Shown: in pieces, positions 34,154-48,540 of the stretch
How positions within the stretch are numbered: position 1 is the stretch's first letter
Layout of the letters: each line of letters begins with the position of its first letter
Assembly: GCA_028023455.1 (NCBI GenBank)
Contig: JAQFVV010006355.1
Span: 372,001-436,000, forward strand
Source of the DNA: Epiperipatus broadwayi
Lineage: Eukaryota; Onychophora; Udeonychophora; Euonychophora; Peripatidae
Direction: 5' to 3'
Length of the DNA stretch: 64,000 nucleotides
Translations under genes and position numbers: made by a program
Notes under the pieces: model-generated
The model's database searches: none
Seen by the model: the letters and a program-made list of their open reading frames with translations, nothing else
What the model was told of the DNA's origin: nothing

Positions 34154-37100
34154 TATTTTTCAGTTTTTGACATTAAGATTGAAAGTAAAATCATATGTAT
34201 TAAATATAATTCACTTACAACATAGTTTTATAATCAAGATTTGTTATTTAATTTTAAAAGATTGTTAAGATAAAAGTTTAAAGTTTTATTTAAGTATATA
34301 TTTATCTCCTTTTTGCTGCATTATTGAAAACTTAATGAAGTGATAGGAATGTAGTTGAAATTTGATATCAAAATATTTGAATATTTTTTATATCTATTAC
34401 TTTTCAATTTTTAGCATTAAGATTGAATGTTAAATCATATGTATTAAATAATGTTTATTTACAATATAGTTTTGTAATCAAGATTTCTTTCAATTTAAAA
34501 AAAAAATGTTAAGATACCATTTTAAAGTTATTTTAAGTTAAATATATATATTGTAACAGTAAATAAAATGAGGGATTTATACTACTAATAAATTTTTAAG
34601 CTAGACTACTTGTTAATTGAATGTTTTAAAAATGATAATATATCAAAGTCAGGAAATGTAATAATTTATGGAGTACCTAAATATAGAGAACACAATCATT
34701 TAAAGTAATCTGCAGACAAAGGGAATATTATTAAATCCAAACTAAATTTAATAAATAAGTAATGTTAATGATAACCTAGATTTAAATTTAGCTATAATAA
34801 AATATAAATAAATCTGTTTATATTTATTACATTCTTAGTAATATTTCCTAAATTGTGTATGTATAATGTATAATAATAATAATTTCTTCAAATATATTAT
34901 AGCTGAATATATATTATAATCAATCTTCAAAATAATTAAATGCTTATTCAAACATCTCAGAATAAATTAAATATATGTGTTAATGAAATCATAATTAATA
35001 TGTGACCCAAACAAAGGAATGATAAGTAATATAATCTTATATATATATATTCTGACACATACATATATATATATGTTATATAGAACAATTTAAAATAAAA
35101 GCTAGAAAGATAAAAACAAAATATTTGTTGTTTAAAAAAATAAAAAATGAGGCAGTTAACCGTACTTAATTTTCATACATATTACTTCCTATTTTCATTA
35201 ATTCACCTCCTAGTGAAAATTTCTGCAAGCCTTATATTGTAATATACATATTTTCTTATATACATTATAATATAAAATTTTAGTTTGAAATTTTTTTATA
35301 GATGGCAAAAAAAAAATACCTCAAAACAATAGAACTTAGATCCACCTGACAAACACCTCTATTGTATTATGACAAGTTTTTGACATCATGATTTTTATAA
35401 CATTATTTAAAGAAAATGGTTTCAACAACCAAAAACATGTTTATTTGCATTATTACAATTCTATACATTTTTTATACAATAATTTTTACAATATTTCTTA
35501 GAAATCAAAATATAAATTATTAATAATTTATTTTGAATGAAAATACTTTTTTTTTCAAAAATAGAATGTTATATTAACATACAATGCAAATCTGCTTTTA
35601 AAGCTATTTAGAAGCTTAGCTTTCTATGTAAGCAATTTAATTATAATAACCAGTATGAAATTATTGTAATTTTGCAATAAATATTGAAAAAATTTAAACT
35701 TTTAAAGCATATTTCATTAGATATAAGAGAAATAAATAAATATTCTTTCAGATTTTTTAAAAAAAAAAGACAAATATTGATTTCATTGATTTTGTAAAAT
35801 TAAAATAATCTTTCTAGAAATGATAATGAATAATTTTTTGGTTTTGATTACAATCTCATTTTAATGCTTATAGAAAAAAAATGTGAACATTTAAAATTTA
35901 TTTCAGTAGTAAACAAAAATATCTATCAAATGAAGTCAAATTTATTATTTTCTGATAAGTAATAATGGTTTAATCTTAAATTCTATGTTGAATGTGAGAA
36001 CAAAGAAAATGATGAATTGTGAAAGGAATGCCAGAGAGTTAATTTATTGAATAAAAATAGAAATATATATATTAAATAAAATCAAAAGGAGGGGTAAAGT
36101 CTATTAAAATGTAGGAGTTTTTTAAATTTTAATATTTAAAAGAACATTTATCTGCTCTTATATAACTAAAAGAAAATTCCAGTAGATTATAAAAACAAAA
36201 AAATATATAAAATTAACAATGTAAAAGTAACTATAAAGTTACTTTTGAAATAATTTCATTGTATAAGCAATAATTGAAACTAGGTAATTAGGGATCTAAT
36301 TAAAGAGCTCTAATTTGTATAAATTATTTGGTCAAAAGGAATTTGATTTTATTAAAATTTAGTATTTCTAAACTGAGTACATAATAAGTTTGATCAAATT
36401 GTAATTAAAAATTTAGAAAAAAAGATTAACTCATTATAAGAATTTGGAAAACTAATTAATCACATAGATAGTCAGACAATGGATGTTAAAGATATATAAT
36501 AATGAGTTAATCTTTTCTTATGTTTTATTCTTAATTTTTATTCTGATTCTTCTGACAAGTTTTACTATGAGAAATCTATAAAATTTGCTAGAGTTTGCTG
36601 TCAGTTAAGTCAGTAGTGCATTGTTAATTATTTAGTCTACTGTCAGTTTGCTATACAATCTTTCCCAGTCACCAGTTAGAAATATATAGCAATATTTTAC
36701 TGACATTAAACAATATCATGCACTGCTAAGTGACAGAGGAGTGTTCATTCTGGTTTCCTCACTTGGTTGATGCCTGACAAGTAATAAAGACCTTTGTCTA
36801 CCATTGCTCAGATCCACACCTGCAAATATAGTCATTATTGTGAATAAAACCAATATATGTACCAACTCAGACTAGAAGATAAAATTATCTGCTAAAAGAA
36901 GCTAGGAGTACTGCTAATGAAATTCATTACCTTCAAAGAAGAGAAGGGTGATCACTCCAGAAACAAAGCCATAACAAAAATCTAGGTAAATATAAAATAT
37001 CAAATTCAATGTCTAGACAAACTGTTATTCTTATGAAATATTATCACATAAAAGCAATTGACTTGTTGACACTTATTTTAGAAATGGACTAATGCTTAGC

Positions 37101-37490
37101 AAAAAAGGCCATAATTATTTTATTTCATTTTATTTGACTATTATGTTTTGTGTGTGTGTAAATAAACATGTTATTTTTAATTTGTTAATTTGACTTAGTT
37201 CTCTCTCTCTCTCCATACCTCACACATAACATTTTAATTACAATATGATAGTATTAAGTAAATTTATCCACAGAAAATATGGTTGCTTTCTGCAGCTATG
37301 GAGGGGTTCAATGGTCTGAAAATGTGACTTCAGTTGTATATTTTGTAACCTTTTCTTCTGACAGTTGGTATGGATAGTAAGTAAGAAATCCTATCCATAT
37401 TTAACTCCTCTGCTTGAAATAATTAAATCTCCTAATTACATACAATATTTATTATTAATTTAGAAATGTAAATTTAAATACTTTAGAGAA
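34154..37490. other. AT-rich sequence without recognised gene
   Basis: Only chance frames and short (TA)n/(CT)n runs. A small inverted pair AGATTAACTCATTAT / ATAATGAGTTAATCT at 36423 and 36499 could form a 15-bp stem. Confidence 0.6.
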
Positions 37491-37735
37491 AGGCTTTAAT
37501 CTTTATCATATGCACCTTGAATATTTATAATAGACAAACAATGTCCTTTTTGATGATAGAGGGATCTCTCAAATCTAGACACAAGATAGTGAGTTTATAA
37601 AGACAAGAAAGGCATTCTTATATTTATAAAGTTGCTATTTTGTGTCAAGGTTTGAGAAATCCCTCTATAGTTAAAAAAGCCATTGTTTGATTATTATAAA
37701 TGTTCAAGATGCATATGATAAATGTTAAAGCTTTT
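37491..37735. mobile_element. Fold-back element, about 245 bp
   Basis: GGCTTTAATCTTTATCATAT on the left is the inverse of ATATGATAAATGTTAAAGC on the right. Further pairs are AATATTTATAATAGACAAACAATG with the inverse of CATTGTTTGATTATTATAAATG, and GATAGAGGGATCTCTCAAA with the inverse of TTTGAGAAATCCCTCTAT. Its relation to the other fold-back elements was not seen. Non-coding. Confidence 0.78.
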
Positions 37736-38499
37736 TTTAAAACATATTTACATATTTCCTATGCACTTAATAAATAATCACTATTTACAAATGTCAATTT
37801 AGTTTAAATGTAAAGGCATATTATGGTAATTGGAGTATATTTTGCTATAAATAGTGTCAATGTGGGTACCTGAAATATCCATTATAAATATCACTCCAAC
37901 ATGAGTGCCTGAGATTTTGTTATAAATGTCATCTAATATAAGAGCCTGAATTTCCATTAAATATCATTTCAATGTGAGTGTCCATACCAGTCCATTTCTT
38001 TTGTATTAAATGTAAAGATTTGAGCAAATAATTAATTTTTAATTATTGCCATAAAATGACAACTATCAGACAAAAATAATTATAATAAAATAAAAGTTAA
38101 AACTGGTGAGAGATTTGAAAGTGGAGAAAATGACCAAAATTGAAATAACTTTACTAGTTAAGCATATATGTATGTGTGTATATACATGTTCAAATTTCAA
38201 AGAGTAGATAAGGTATAAACTAAAGAAATAAGTAATTACAGGTAGACTTATAAAAATAAAGATATAAAAACAGCAATGGTGGGAATCATAAATAATCAGG
38301 CAGATGATGTTAGAGAGGACTGTGGTGTGGGAGATTGGACTAACAATCCGATCAAATAAAAAATAAATTAAGAAGTAATTATTAACTAAGATTAATTAAA
38401 AGTGATAATAAAATGATTGTAATATTTTTATTATTCAAGAAATATAATAAAATTAAATAGGGTAAATGCACATTAGAGCACAAATGAAAATGGAAGCTC
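37736..38499. other. AT-rich sequence with a short degenerate tandem block
   Basis: At 37845-37985 a unit of about 45-60 bp recurs (AATGTGGGTACCTGA, AACATGAGTGCCTGA, AATATAAGAGCCTGA, AATGTGAGTGTCC), each followed by a TAAATATCAT-like block. No gene was seen. Confidence 0.6.
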
Positions 38500-39660
38500 A
38501 AAACTAAGAATTAAAAAAGTTCCCAGTGAGAAACAACAGCAAAACCAAAGCCAAAAACAGTGAAATCATGAATATGATGAATAAAATGTTTGAAAAACTT
38601 GAACTAACAGTTGAAGAAAGTAAAAAACAAAATTACAAACTTAAAAAAACATCAACAAAAAGAAACAGCTGAAGAAAGTAGAAAACAAAATAATGAGACA
38701 AATATAAAATTGGAAAAAATGGACAATAAGCTTAAAAATCAATATAATGACACAAACAAAAATTAGAAAGTCAAGCTGAAATGCCTGAAAAATTAGAACA
38801 GCAAATTAAGTCAGGGTATGAAAAATTGAAAGAGGAAATTACAATAGAAAACAGTGGAAATATAAAGCAGGTTAAAAGCCAATAGAAACAGCTTACCAGA
38901 AAATTGGAAAAAAATAAAATAGTAGAAGATGAAAAAATAGAGCTGTAACAGAAAGTAGTAACAGAAAATAAACTAGAGAATGAAAGGATAGTAGAGAATA
39001 TGAGTGTTGAAATAAATAATTTAGCTGAGAAGATAGATCAAATTGAGTTTAAAAGTAGGAAAAATGAAGCACCTAAAGAATTTGGAAAAATTAATGTTAG
39101 TAATAATTGTGAGCAGGAGAACATAAATGTAAGCATGCAGATAAAAAGTAATAATCCTGCAATAGTAAACCAATTTCTGAAAGTAATAATTTTTTCAGGT
39201 TATGTAGGGAAGACTTTCACAGAACACATTAGCAGCTTGTAATGATATTTCATATTGAACCAGCTCAGTAAGGAGGCCATGATCACTATTTCCTGCAGTC
39301 ATCTGCAAGGCACTTCTCTGGCATGTACCAGGTGTTGCAAGATGAATGACAACTGGGTGAGTCTTTCATTCCAATCTTCCACAGACAAGTAGCCAAATTA
39401 CATGCTTTAATGGTTATACCACTATCTGAACAACAAGAAGAAATTATTATGATAGTGTGGCATAATTTCTCATCAGAACTGAGAGAAAGGCTGTTGAGTA
39501 GAAGGTCAAATTACTGAGTGCTTTTGACAGCACCAGAACTATTTACAAATCCAATGATAGGGTTTAAACCCCAACCAAAAGAACCAATAGTAAATGCAAT
39601 AAAATTGGGCCCTGGGAGAAATTCCTTAAATGGATCCAGAAAAAGACTTTTCTAAAAATA
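38500..39660 (+). pseudogene. Decayed gag-like region of an LTR retroelement
   Basis: From about 38560 to 39060 the frames yield Lys/Glu/Asn-rich heptad-like runs, including an open stretch 39000-39242 starting MSVEINNLAEKIDQIEFKS. This is followed by NQFLKVIIFSGYV, resembling the start of a Gypsy gag core. After shifts, LHALMVIPLSEQQEEII and FSSELRERLLSRR (about 39397-39510) fit the distal gag helices. No zinc knuckle was found. The order coiled coil, then gag core, mirrors the gag at 20132-19198, but the sequence is different. Confidence is limited by heavy decay. Confidence 0.42.
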
Positions 39661-41282
39661 TTTCGAGTGCGAGATCATTAACTGTAGTATCCAGGTGAGG
39701 GAGAGAAAGATGCAGTGATAGCAGAGTGACAGGTTAGGTTCAATGTTAATACTAAATTGACATTGGAGTTATATATAATGTTTTTGTTTTGGACTGTTTA
39801 AGAATTTGTTTTGCAGTGGGTCTGGTGGCAGCTGTGGTGACAACAAAGCCTGAGAGTTAATGCATTTTATTGCAGGATGACTATTTCCACATGATCAACA
39901 CAGGTTTTAAGCCTCAGATGTATAGGGATAGCATTGCCTCCTGATCTAGGATCTGAATGGGAAAAAATATGTTAGGATCAGAATATGGATATAGCTGTAT
40001 TTTAAATTCATAACTATTGGTGGTGATTTGTATAGGGATATCCTTAAGATAAATGGATTGGAAGGATGTAATCTTGTTAAATGGCTGCATCATTTTTTGA
40101 AAGTCCTGGAGGTGTACCCAAAGTATGTGGTTCTGAGTACCCCACTATGCAACTATGTTGATCTTGGTCAACAGTGATTAAGGCAAAATTACCAAGTGTT
40201 TTATCTGAGTTTGAAACCAGTCTCTTTGGATGGTCTGGAAAAGGTGTATGATATATATCTGGGATTTGAGTATTCTGCCACATGGTTAATTGTATCACAA
40301 AGGTTATGTTGGTTATTGTGTCATAGAGTCATTGGCATGGAAATTAATAATGAGAAAGTTAAAAGTCTGTGGATGAACATGAAATAGAGCAGGCAAAACA
40401 ATATTTTGAATTTTGCAAATAACTCTTACAAAATGGTATTATTAAAGTTCTCATCAATGATTTCAAGAGTACCATTGGTTCAGATAGTAGAAAGGGGGAT
40501 TTGGTTTTCTTGTGTTCTTAAGTTTAATTCTCTGATGTCACTTGAAGTGGTTTTTTGAAAACAGGGAACAGGCTTAGTAATGAATGAAACTGTGTTATTT
40601 TTACTGCTGTAGATTTGAACATTGTATTTTAAAAACATTGTCATTTGTTTGGTTAAACTTTGAAGTTTGATTGTTTGTTGACATTATTCTCTGCAGGTAT
40701 TTGAATATTATTTTTATAACATTAGCATATGTTTGATTAAACTTTGAACTTCGAAATTGTTTTTGTTGTGATTATTTTCAATAGTCATCTGGTCATGTGA
40801 TATCACTGTTGCCACATTGTTTTTAGAAGTATTGTTTAGTGATTTGATTTTTTTAGTGAAAATTATCACAGAATATTGAAAAAAAGGTATTAATTAATTC
40901 TAAATTGAACACAAATGTGTACTGATAAGATTTTACTTGTCAGGTTTAGGTTTTTAATATTTTGTGAGTGTAAAACATTGGCTTGTTATCTTGACTGTAA
41001 AAAAGTAAACTGGTTGCTGTGAGATTATTATAGAAATATCTGATCATGTGATATCCCTGTTGCTGTATTATTTTTGACATTATTGTTTAAGGACTTAATT
41101 TTTGTTAAAATTTTGAATCAAAATTATCACAGAATATTGAAAAACAGGTATGAATTAATTCTAAGTTGAACAAAGTGTGTACAGGTAAGATTTTTACCAT
41201 CTCAGATTTAGATTTTTAGCACTTTCTAAGTTTAAAACTTTGGAGCTTGTTACCATAATTGTGAGCAGGTGAAATTGCTGCT
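39661..41282. other. No recognised gene; possible further retroelement decay
   Basis: It is less AT-rich than its surroundings between about 39660 and 40400, with open fragments on both strands (40077-40298 minus, 40196-40387 plus) but no assignable motif. A degenerate direct repeat occurs at 40855-40930 and 41095-41170 (AAAATTATCACAGAATATTG and AGGTAT(T/G)AATTAATTCTAA). Confidence 0.4.
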
Positions 41283-41301
41283 GCTGCTGATGATGATGAT
41301 G

Positions 41302-41360
<59 letters not shown>
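41283..41360. repeat. Microsatellite (CTG)n-(ATG)n-(ATT)n, 3' tail of truncated LINE
   Basis: GCTGCTG passes into GATGATG and then about 19 uninterrupted ATT units up to 41360. On the minus strand these are the (TAA)n tail of the adjoining LINE copy. Confidence 0.92.
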
Positions 41361-43596
<2,236 letters not shown>

Positions 43597-43908
43597 GCTT
43601 TCAAAAAGGCATTTTATTGATTCTATAAAAGGTTACATTAAAAGTGGTTTACATAATTTTGGTATATACATTGATTTATTCTGTTACATAAAAAATGAAT
43701 ATTTGAATGATATAGTTCAATTTATGGCTTCTTGAGTTGTTTGAACTTTTGTGACTTGAATGAGTCCTTAAAAAATCATAATAGTTGATGTATAAGTTGC
43801 TTTTTTGATCTTTTTGCTGTTTATAGCTTGTATGCATATAATTAAAAATCTGAGAAGCTATTGAAAAAGTTTTTCTCTAGTATTTTTTGTCAGATACTTA
43901 GTGTTGTG

Positions 43909-46900
43909 TTATAGCATTGATTGTTCTTTTAGTAGTGACCATGTTGCAGCATATAAGTGGGGGTTTGTTATGATTTTATCTCGATTCCTTATTTGTGTTA
44001 ATTTGTTGCGAAAGGTAGCTGGATGCCGCCTGGTGTTATTTCCTATTATAAAAGTGCACCTTGTACACCAAAAAGCATATAGAATAAAAGTAGCTGCTCT
44101 AATGTTTGGTATTGATTTTGTTTTGTATGCAGCAATTATATTTTCAATTGATGTGTTAGGTTTTCTGTAGGTGTCAAAAATTATTTTTCTTATGTGTTCG
44201 AGTGCTGTACATTGGTATAGCATGTGTTGTAGGGTTTCTTCTGATCGATGGCACAGTCTGCAAAAAGGATCTATTTTGAAGTACATTCTCTTGTGATGCA
44301 GAAAATAGGTTGTGGGCATGGCAACAAGATTTAATTTCAAAATAAAGTCAAAAAATTTTGGTTCCAGAGCCCATTTTTTAAATTCTTTTAGTAATCTTTT
44401 GTTGTTTATCCCTAACATTGGTGCTACATCATTAATGTTATTTATTTCATTTGTGAGATCATAGATATTCCAATATGAATATTTGTGTGTATATTGTTCA
44501 GGTATGTTTGCCGTAGTTTTAAATTCATAAATAATTGTTGATATGTATGATTGAGTTGGAGGTGGACGATCAGTTGGGATGATTTGCACAAGGTGTTTTA
44601 GTTTTGTGAATTGCTGTAAAGTGGTAATTATGAGATTCCTTTGTTTTTGGATGTGAAATATGTTAATATTGTGTAAACCTAGTCCATTTTTAATGAGTGG
44701 TTGATTGAGCCTTCTTGTTGAAATTGCTACTGTTTTTTTGGACCATAGTAGTTGATTGCAGATGGTTTTTATTTTTGATTTAAAAACTTTTGAGAAAGAT
44801 ATAATCGGTAAATAATAAACTATTTTTGTTATGATGAGCTGGTTTATCAGCTGTACTTTGGAATATATGGATAAATATGTTTTTGATAATGAGTTTACTA
44901 TTTGTTTGGCCTCCTCCTTTAGTTTATTTTGTATGTGGCATCTCATTCCTGTAAGTCCCATATGGAAAGGAAAACCAAGAAAAGAAGTTGGTTTTGATTG
45001 GTATGTGTTTGTGCACAGCTTTCCTGTAAATAGTGACCATGCTGATGTTTTTGTGGGATTGAATTTCAATTTATATTGCTTAGTATAGTCTTCAAGAATA
45101 TTTTGTAGCTGGGCAAGTTGTTTTTTTGATGATAGGAAAACAGTAACATCATCCATATATGCTAAGCATGGTATATGTTCTGTAGTGCCTGGTATCTGTA
45201 TTACAGTAAAAGATTGTTCTATTTTTTGAATGAGAGGTTTAATGTATAGTATGAATAGTAATGAGCTGAGAGGTGATCCTTGAGATATTGATTGTGTAGG
45301 AGTAAATGATGGGGAGTTTCTTCCATTGATGGTTATATGGATTTCACGATTTAGAAGTAAGTTTGCTATTAGATATAGATGAGTTTTGGGTATATCAGTG
45401 TTATTGAGCATTTCTAGAAGTATAGGTATATCTATTGAATCAAATGCTGCCTCAATATCTAATTGTACAGCTATGGGGCCATATTTTTTTTGTTTTCTTA
45501 TTGATGCTAGGATTGTTTTAAAGAATAGAGCTGCTTGTATTGTTGATGAATTTTTTTTTGCAAATTGGTATTTTGAAATAAGCATTGTTATGTGTGGCTC
45601 AATTTCTTGCTTTATGATTTTTTCTATGATTTTAATCGGTAATGGCCCCATGGATATAGGTCGTATATTAGCTAGTGAGGGAGTAATGTGTTTTGTTTTG
45701 TTGAAAGGAACAATTGCAATTGGGTACACTCCTTCCATGTACTGTATTTTTTGTGTTAAATAGTTTGCTAAATTGCATAAATATTTTGCAGTGAATTGAC
45801 TCATGTGTTTTAAGACAAAAGCTGGAATTCCGGGGCTACCTGGGTGGCATGCATTTGGGATACTGTCTATTTTTTCTATAAAGACATTTGTGGTAAAAGG
45901 TGTTTTTGTTTCTGTTGGGCCAAATAAATCTGGTTTAAATGTTTGAAGTTGTCTTGTTTGAAGTTTTTGCTTGAAATATTGGTATATGGGCAAAATCATA
46001 TTGTGACCTGCAAATGTTCCTTGATTTGTGTGTATTGCCATTGGCACCTTGATAGTTTGTGGCCTTCCAAGTGCCCATCTAATGTATTCCCTTGTCCAAG
46101 TGTGTGGTTTTGTAAGACATAGTTTGCTTTTTTTAATTTTGAGGTAGCTTTTAAGGGTGTCACATGCATTATTGTATGCATGTGTAAGTTTGAATATGTA
46201 TTTTTGTGTTTGCTTTGAAGGGTTAATCATGGTTAATCGTTTGTGAATTTCATCTGCTAGTGCCAGTACTTTTGATGGTGGTGGTTGCTTCATTACTATA
46301 TGATTGATATTAAATGAAATAATGTTTATAAATGCTATATATTGTTGTATAGGATTGAGTTTTATATTTTTAAGCTTGTTTATCATGATGTAGGTTTCAG
46401 AAAAAATAAATTCAGGTGTGTTTACTGGTAATAGAACTCTAATTGTTCTTGTGAATGGAAGGGTTGATGGTTGGATATCATTGAAGTTAATTGTTATTGT
46501 CTGTGCTGAGTGATCTGAGAAAGCTGATGGCGTAAGTTTTATTGTTACTAGATGGTGAAGCATTGGTGAGTAGAAACATAAATCAATTAGTGAAGAGAAT
46601 CGGCCATTGTGAAAGGAAATTGCATTTTCTGGTAGGAATCCTTGTGCATTCATGAGTGGTATGGATATTTTATGAATCCATCGTTCTGTGAATTCTTTGT
46701 ATGTTGTTTTAAAATCAACTATTAGTATTGTTGGATTTGCTGTGTTTGCTAGCATGGAATTGATGTTTGCTAGTATGGTATTGATTCTGTTGTGTTGTAT
46801 TGGCATGTAGATAAATATTATATTAATAATTATAATTTTATGTTGAAAAGTTGTAATAAGCATATTAGAATCAATATATATTATTTTAAATGTAGTGAAA

Positions 46901-47142
46901 AAACATTTTGGGGTAATTAGGATAGCAGTACCTGCTGAGGGAGATGATGAATCTCTTGAGCAGGCACAAAATCCTTCTTTACTTAGATATTTAGCTGGTT
47001 CTGTTTTTGATCCAGTGTAGATTTTTGTTTCCAGTAATCCAAGTATGTGTGGTTGTGTATTTCTGATCCATTGTTTAAGTTTATGAATTTTTGTAGTTGA
47101 GTTCAGGCCTCTTACATTAATTGCTGCAATTTTTAATTTCAT
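43909..47142 (-). CDS. LINE ORF2: APE endonuclease, reverse transcriptase, zinc finger (1077 aa)
   Basis: The ORF2 protein nicks target DNA and reverse-transcribes element RNA at the nick. Residues 3-222 are an exonuclease-endonuclease-phosphatase domain: AAINVRGLNS, LGLLETKI with its metal-binding Glu, and SAFSDHSAQTI with the terminal Ser-Asp-His. The usual Gly-Asp-Phe-Asn motif reads IVDFK at 141-145, so Asp is kept but Gly and Asn are replaced, which may impair cleavage. RT spans about 475-740, with LDIEAAFDSI (catalytic Asp 562), SQGSPLSSLLF (620-630) and AYMDDVTVFL (Asp 664-665). A C-terminal finger CRLCHRSEETLQHMLYQC lies at 961-978. The Met start lies in KIAAINVRGLN, the normal beginning of such endonucleases. 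There are no internal stops. Confidence 0.93.
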   Translation of the reverse strand: MKLKIAAINVRGLNSTTKIHKLKQWIRNTQPHILGLLETKIYTGSKTEPAKYLSKEGFCACSRDSSSPSAGTAILITPKCFFTTFKIIYIDSNMLITTFQHKIIIINIIFIYMPIQHNRINTILANINSMLANTANPTILIVDFKTTYKEFTERWIHKISIPLMNAQGFLPENAISFHNGRFSSLIDLCFYSPMLHHLVTIKLTPSAFSDHSAQTITINFNDIQPSTLPFTRTIRVLLPVNTPEFIFSETYIMINKLKNIKLNPIQQYIAFINIISFNINHIVMKQPPPSKVLALADEIHKRLTMINPSKQTQKYIFKLTHAYNNACDTLKSYLKIKKSKLCLTKPHTWTREYIRWALGRPQTIKVPMAIHTNQGTFAGHNMILPIYQYFKQKLQTRQLQTFKPDLFGPTETKTPFTTNVFIEKIDSIPNACHPGSPGIPAFVLKHMSQFTAKYLCNLANYLTQKIQYMEGVYPIAIVPFNKTKHITPSLANIRPISMGPLPIKIIEKIIKQEIEPHITMLISKYQFAKKNSSTIQAALFFKTILASIRKQKKYGPIAVQLDIEAAFDSIDIPILLEMLNNTDIPKTHLYLIANLLLNREIHITINGRNSPSFTPTQSISQGSPLSSLLFILYIKPLIQKIEQSFTVIQIPGTTEHIPCLAYMDDVTVFLSSKKQLAQLQNILEDYTKQYKLKFNPTKTSAWSLFTGKLCTNTYQSKPTSFLGFPFHMGLTGMRCHIQNKLKEEAKQIVNSLSKTYLSIYSKVQLINQLIITKIVYYLPIISFSKVFKSKIKTICNQLLWSKKTVAISTRRLNQPLIKNGLGLHNINIFHIQKQRNLIITTLQQFTKLKHLVQIIPTDRPPPTQSYISTIIYEFKTTANIPEQYTHKYSYWNIYDLTNEINNINDVAPMLGINNKRLLKEFKKWALEPKFFDFILKLNLVAMPTTYFLHHKRMYFKIDPFCRLCHRSEETLQHMLYQCTALEHIRKIIFDTYRKPNTSIENIIAAYKTKSIPNIRAATFILYAFWCTRCTFIIGNNTRRHPATFRNKLTQIRNRDKIITNPHLYAATWSLLKEQSML

Positions 47143-48540
47143 TATGTTTAAGTATTGTTCGTGGTTGTGTGTTAGTTATTTGGGTAGCTATTTGTGGTTG
47201 ATCTTGGGCATCTTGATAATTTAGTTCTAAATCCTCATCTGATGTGCTGCTTGTGTCATCTAGCTGTGAGTAACTAGAATTGTTATATTGTTCTGTTTTG
47301 ACTTTTTTGACCCTTTTGTTTTTTTTTGGTGGTCTTCCAGGTGGTCTTCTTTTCTGCTCTTGATTAGTTGGTGTACTTAGTGATGAATTTGTGCTGAGAT
47401 CTTCCATTATTTCTTGAGATGTATTATTTCTGATTGCAAGTTTTGTTAGGGCTATTTTTTCATTATTTATACACGTATTATTTGTTGTCACTTGTTTATC
47501 TGGTATTTGATTTTTGCTTTTATTTTTTTTAATTGATATGTCTAAAAGCATATCGGTGCTATTATAATTTTCATTAGTATCATTTTTATTAGTTATTTCA
47601 AGTTTATTTGTAGTTTTATCTAGTTGGTTTGATGTTTTTGTTTCTTCAAGTTGAATTTCATTATTATTATTTTTGTTGGCCTGTTTTGCATTACAGTTGA
47701 TTGCTAAGTGTCCTCAATCCTTGCATGCAAAACATTGTGGTCTTAGTCCCCTTATATAAAGAGTTAATACTGCATCTTGATCTATTATTTGAGTGGGTAT
47801 GTTTTCTGGGTCAATATTATCGTTTAATTTTACTTTAAAATTAAAGCTATTGCTACCAATCGGTATAGGTGTATCATTTAGAAAAATTTGCTTTATATAT
47901 ATTGCTTTGCCATAAGGTTGAATTAGATTATTAAAGTCTTGTATGCTGTACCCGAAATACGTGTTTTTGATAATACCTGTGATATAATTATGTAAACTTG
48001 GATCTACTATTATTAGGGCGTAGTTTTGAAGTGTTTTAACCAGAGTTTGAAATCTTGTTTTTTGGTGTTCATCATAAAATTCTATAGCTATGTATCTATT
48101 GTTGGGATGTTCTCCAATATTTGCGATACTATCCCACAAATTTTTTTTTGTTAACTCATCATATAATAATTCTCTCGGAAATTTATAGAGCGTTAGGTTT
48201 TTGTCTGTAACCGCTAGAACTATTGATTTTATTGAAAAGAATTTTTTGAATGTATTAAAAAGTTTTTTAGGAATAGTGTTGTTAAAGTTAGTATTAATTA
48301 ACTGTAATTCTTCTTCGTTCCATAGGTTGGTAGGGGGGGGGTTCTGTAATATCGCTATTTACTAGATTTAAATCATCAATATCTGTTGAGTTTACTTTTC
48401 TAAAGCGGCTAGTCTGTTTTTTTTCTATAACGTGCTGTTTATTGTTTAATTTCGCAGCGTTGGCATAGGTTAATTTAATATTGTTGGATTTGCTTTTTTT
48501 TTTCACTGTCTGATTCAATATTTTTTTCTAAAGACGCCAT
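47117..48540 (-). pseudogene. LINE ORF1 with CCHC knuckle, two frameshifts and one TGA
   Basis: Likely start ATG at 48540-48538 in GCCATGGCG (MASLEKNIESDSEKKKK). A frameshift in the A10 run near 48500 leads to SNNIKLTYANAAKLNNKQ. A second frameshift in the run of nine C (minus strand, near 48340) leads to the frame carrying the RNA-binding-like region (YIAIEFYDEHQKTRFQTL, about 48085-48030) and LYIRGLRPQCFACKD. Then TGA (47714-47716) interrupts the zinc knuckle C-x2-C-x4-H-x4-C, and the same frame continues GHLAINC and a Lys/Asn-rich tail to 47117. ORF1 would coat element RNA. Both frameshifts sit in homopolymers, so base-calling error is possible. The TGA stands where Arg or another residue is expected. 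Confidence 0.8.

Noticed and set aside
40077-40387. Overlapping frames on both strands in a less AT-rich stretch
   Set aside because: Neither translation has a motif I can name; probably decayed retroelement sequence, but unsupported.
45386-45763. + strand frames over the LINE (44831-45088, 45386-45763, 43901-44170)
   Set aside because: Antisense to the intact ORF2, which has clear endonuclease and RT motifs.
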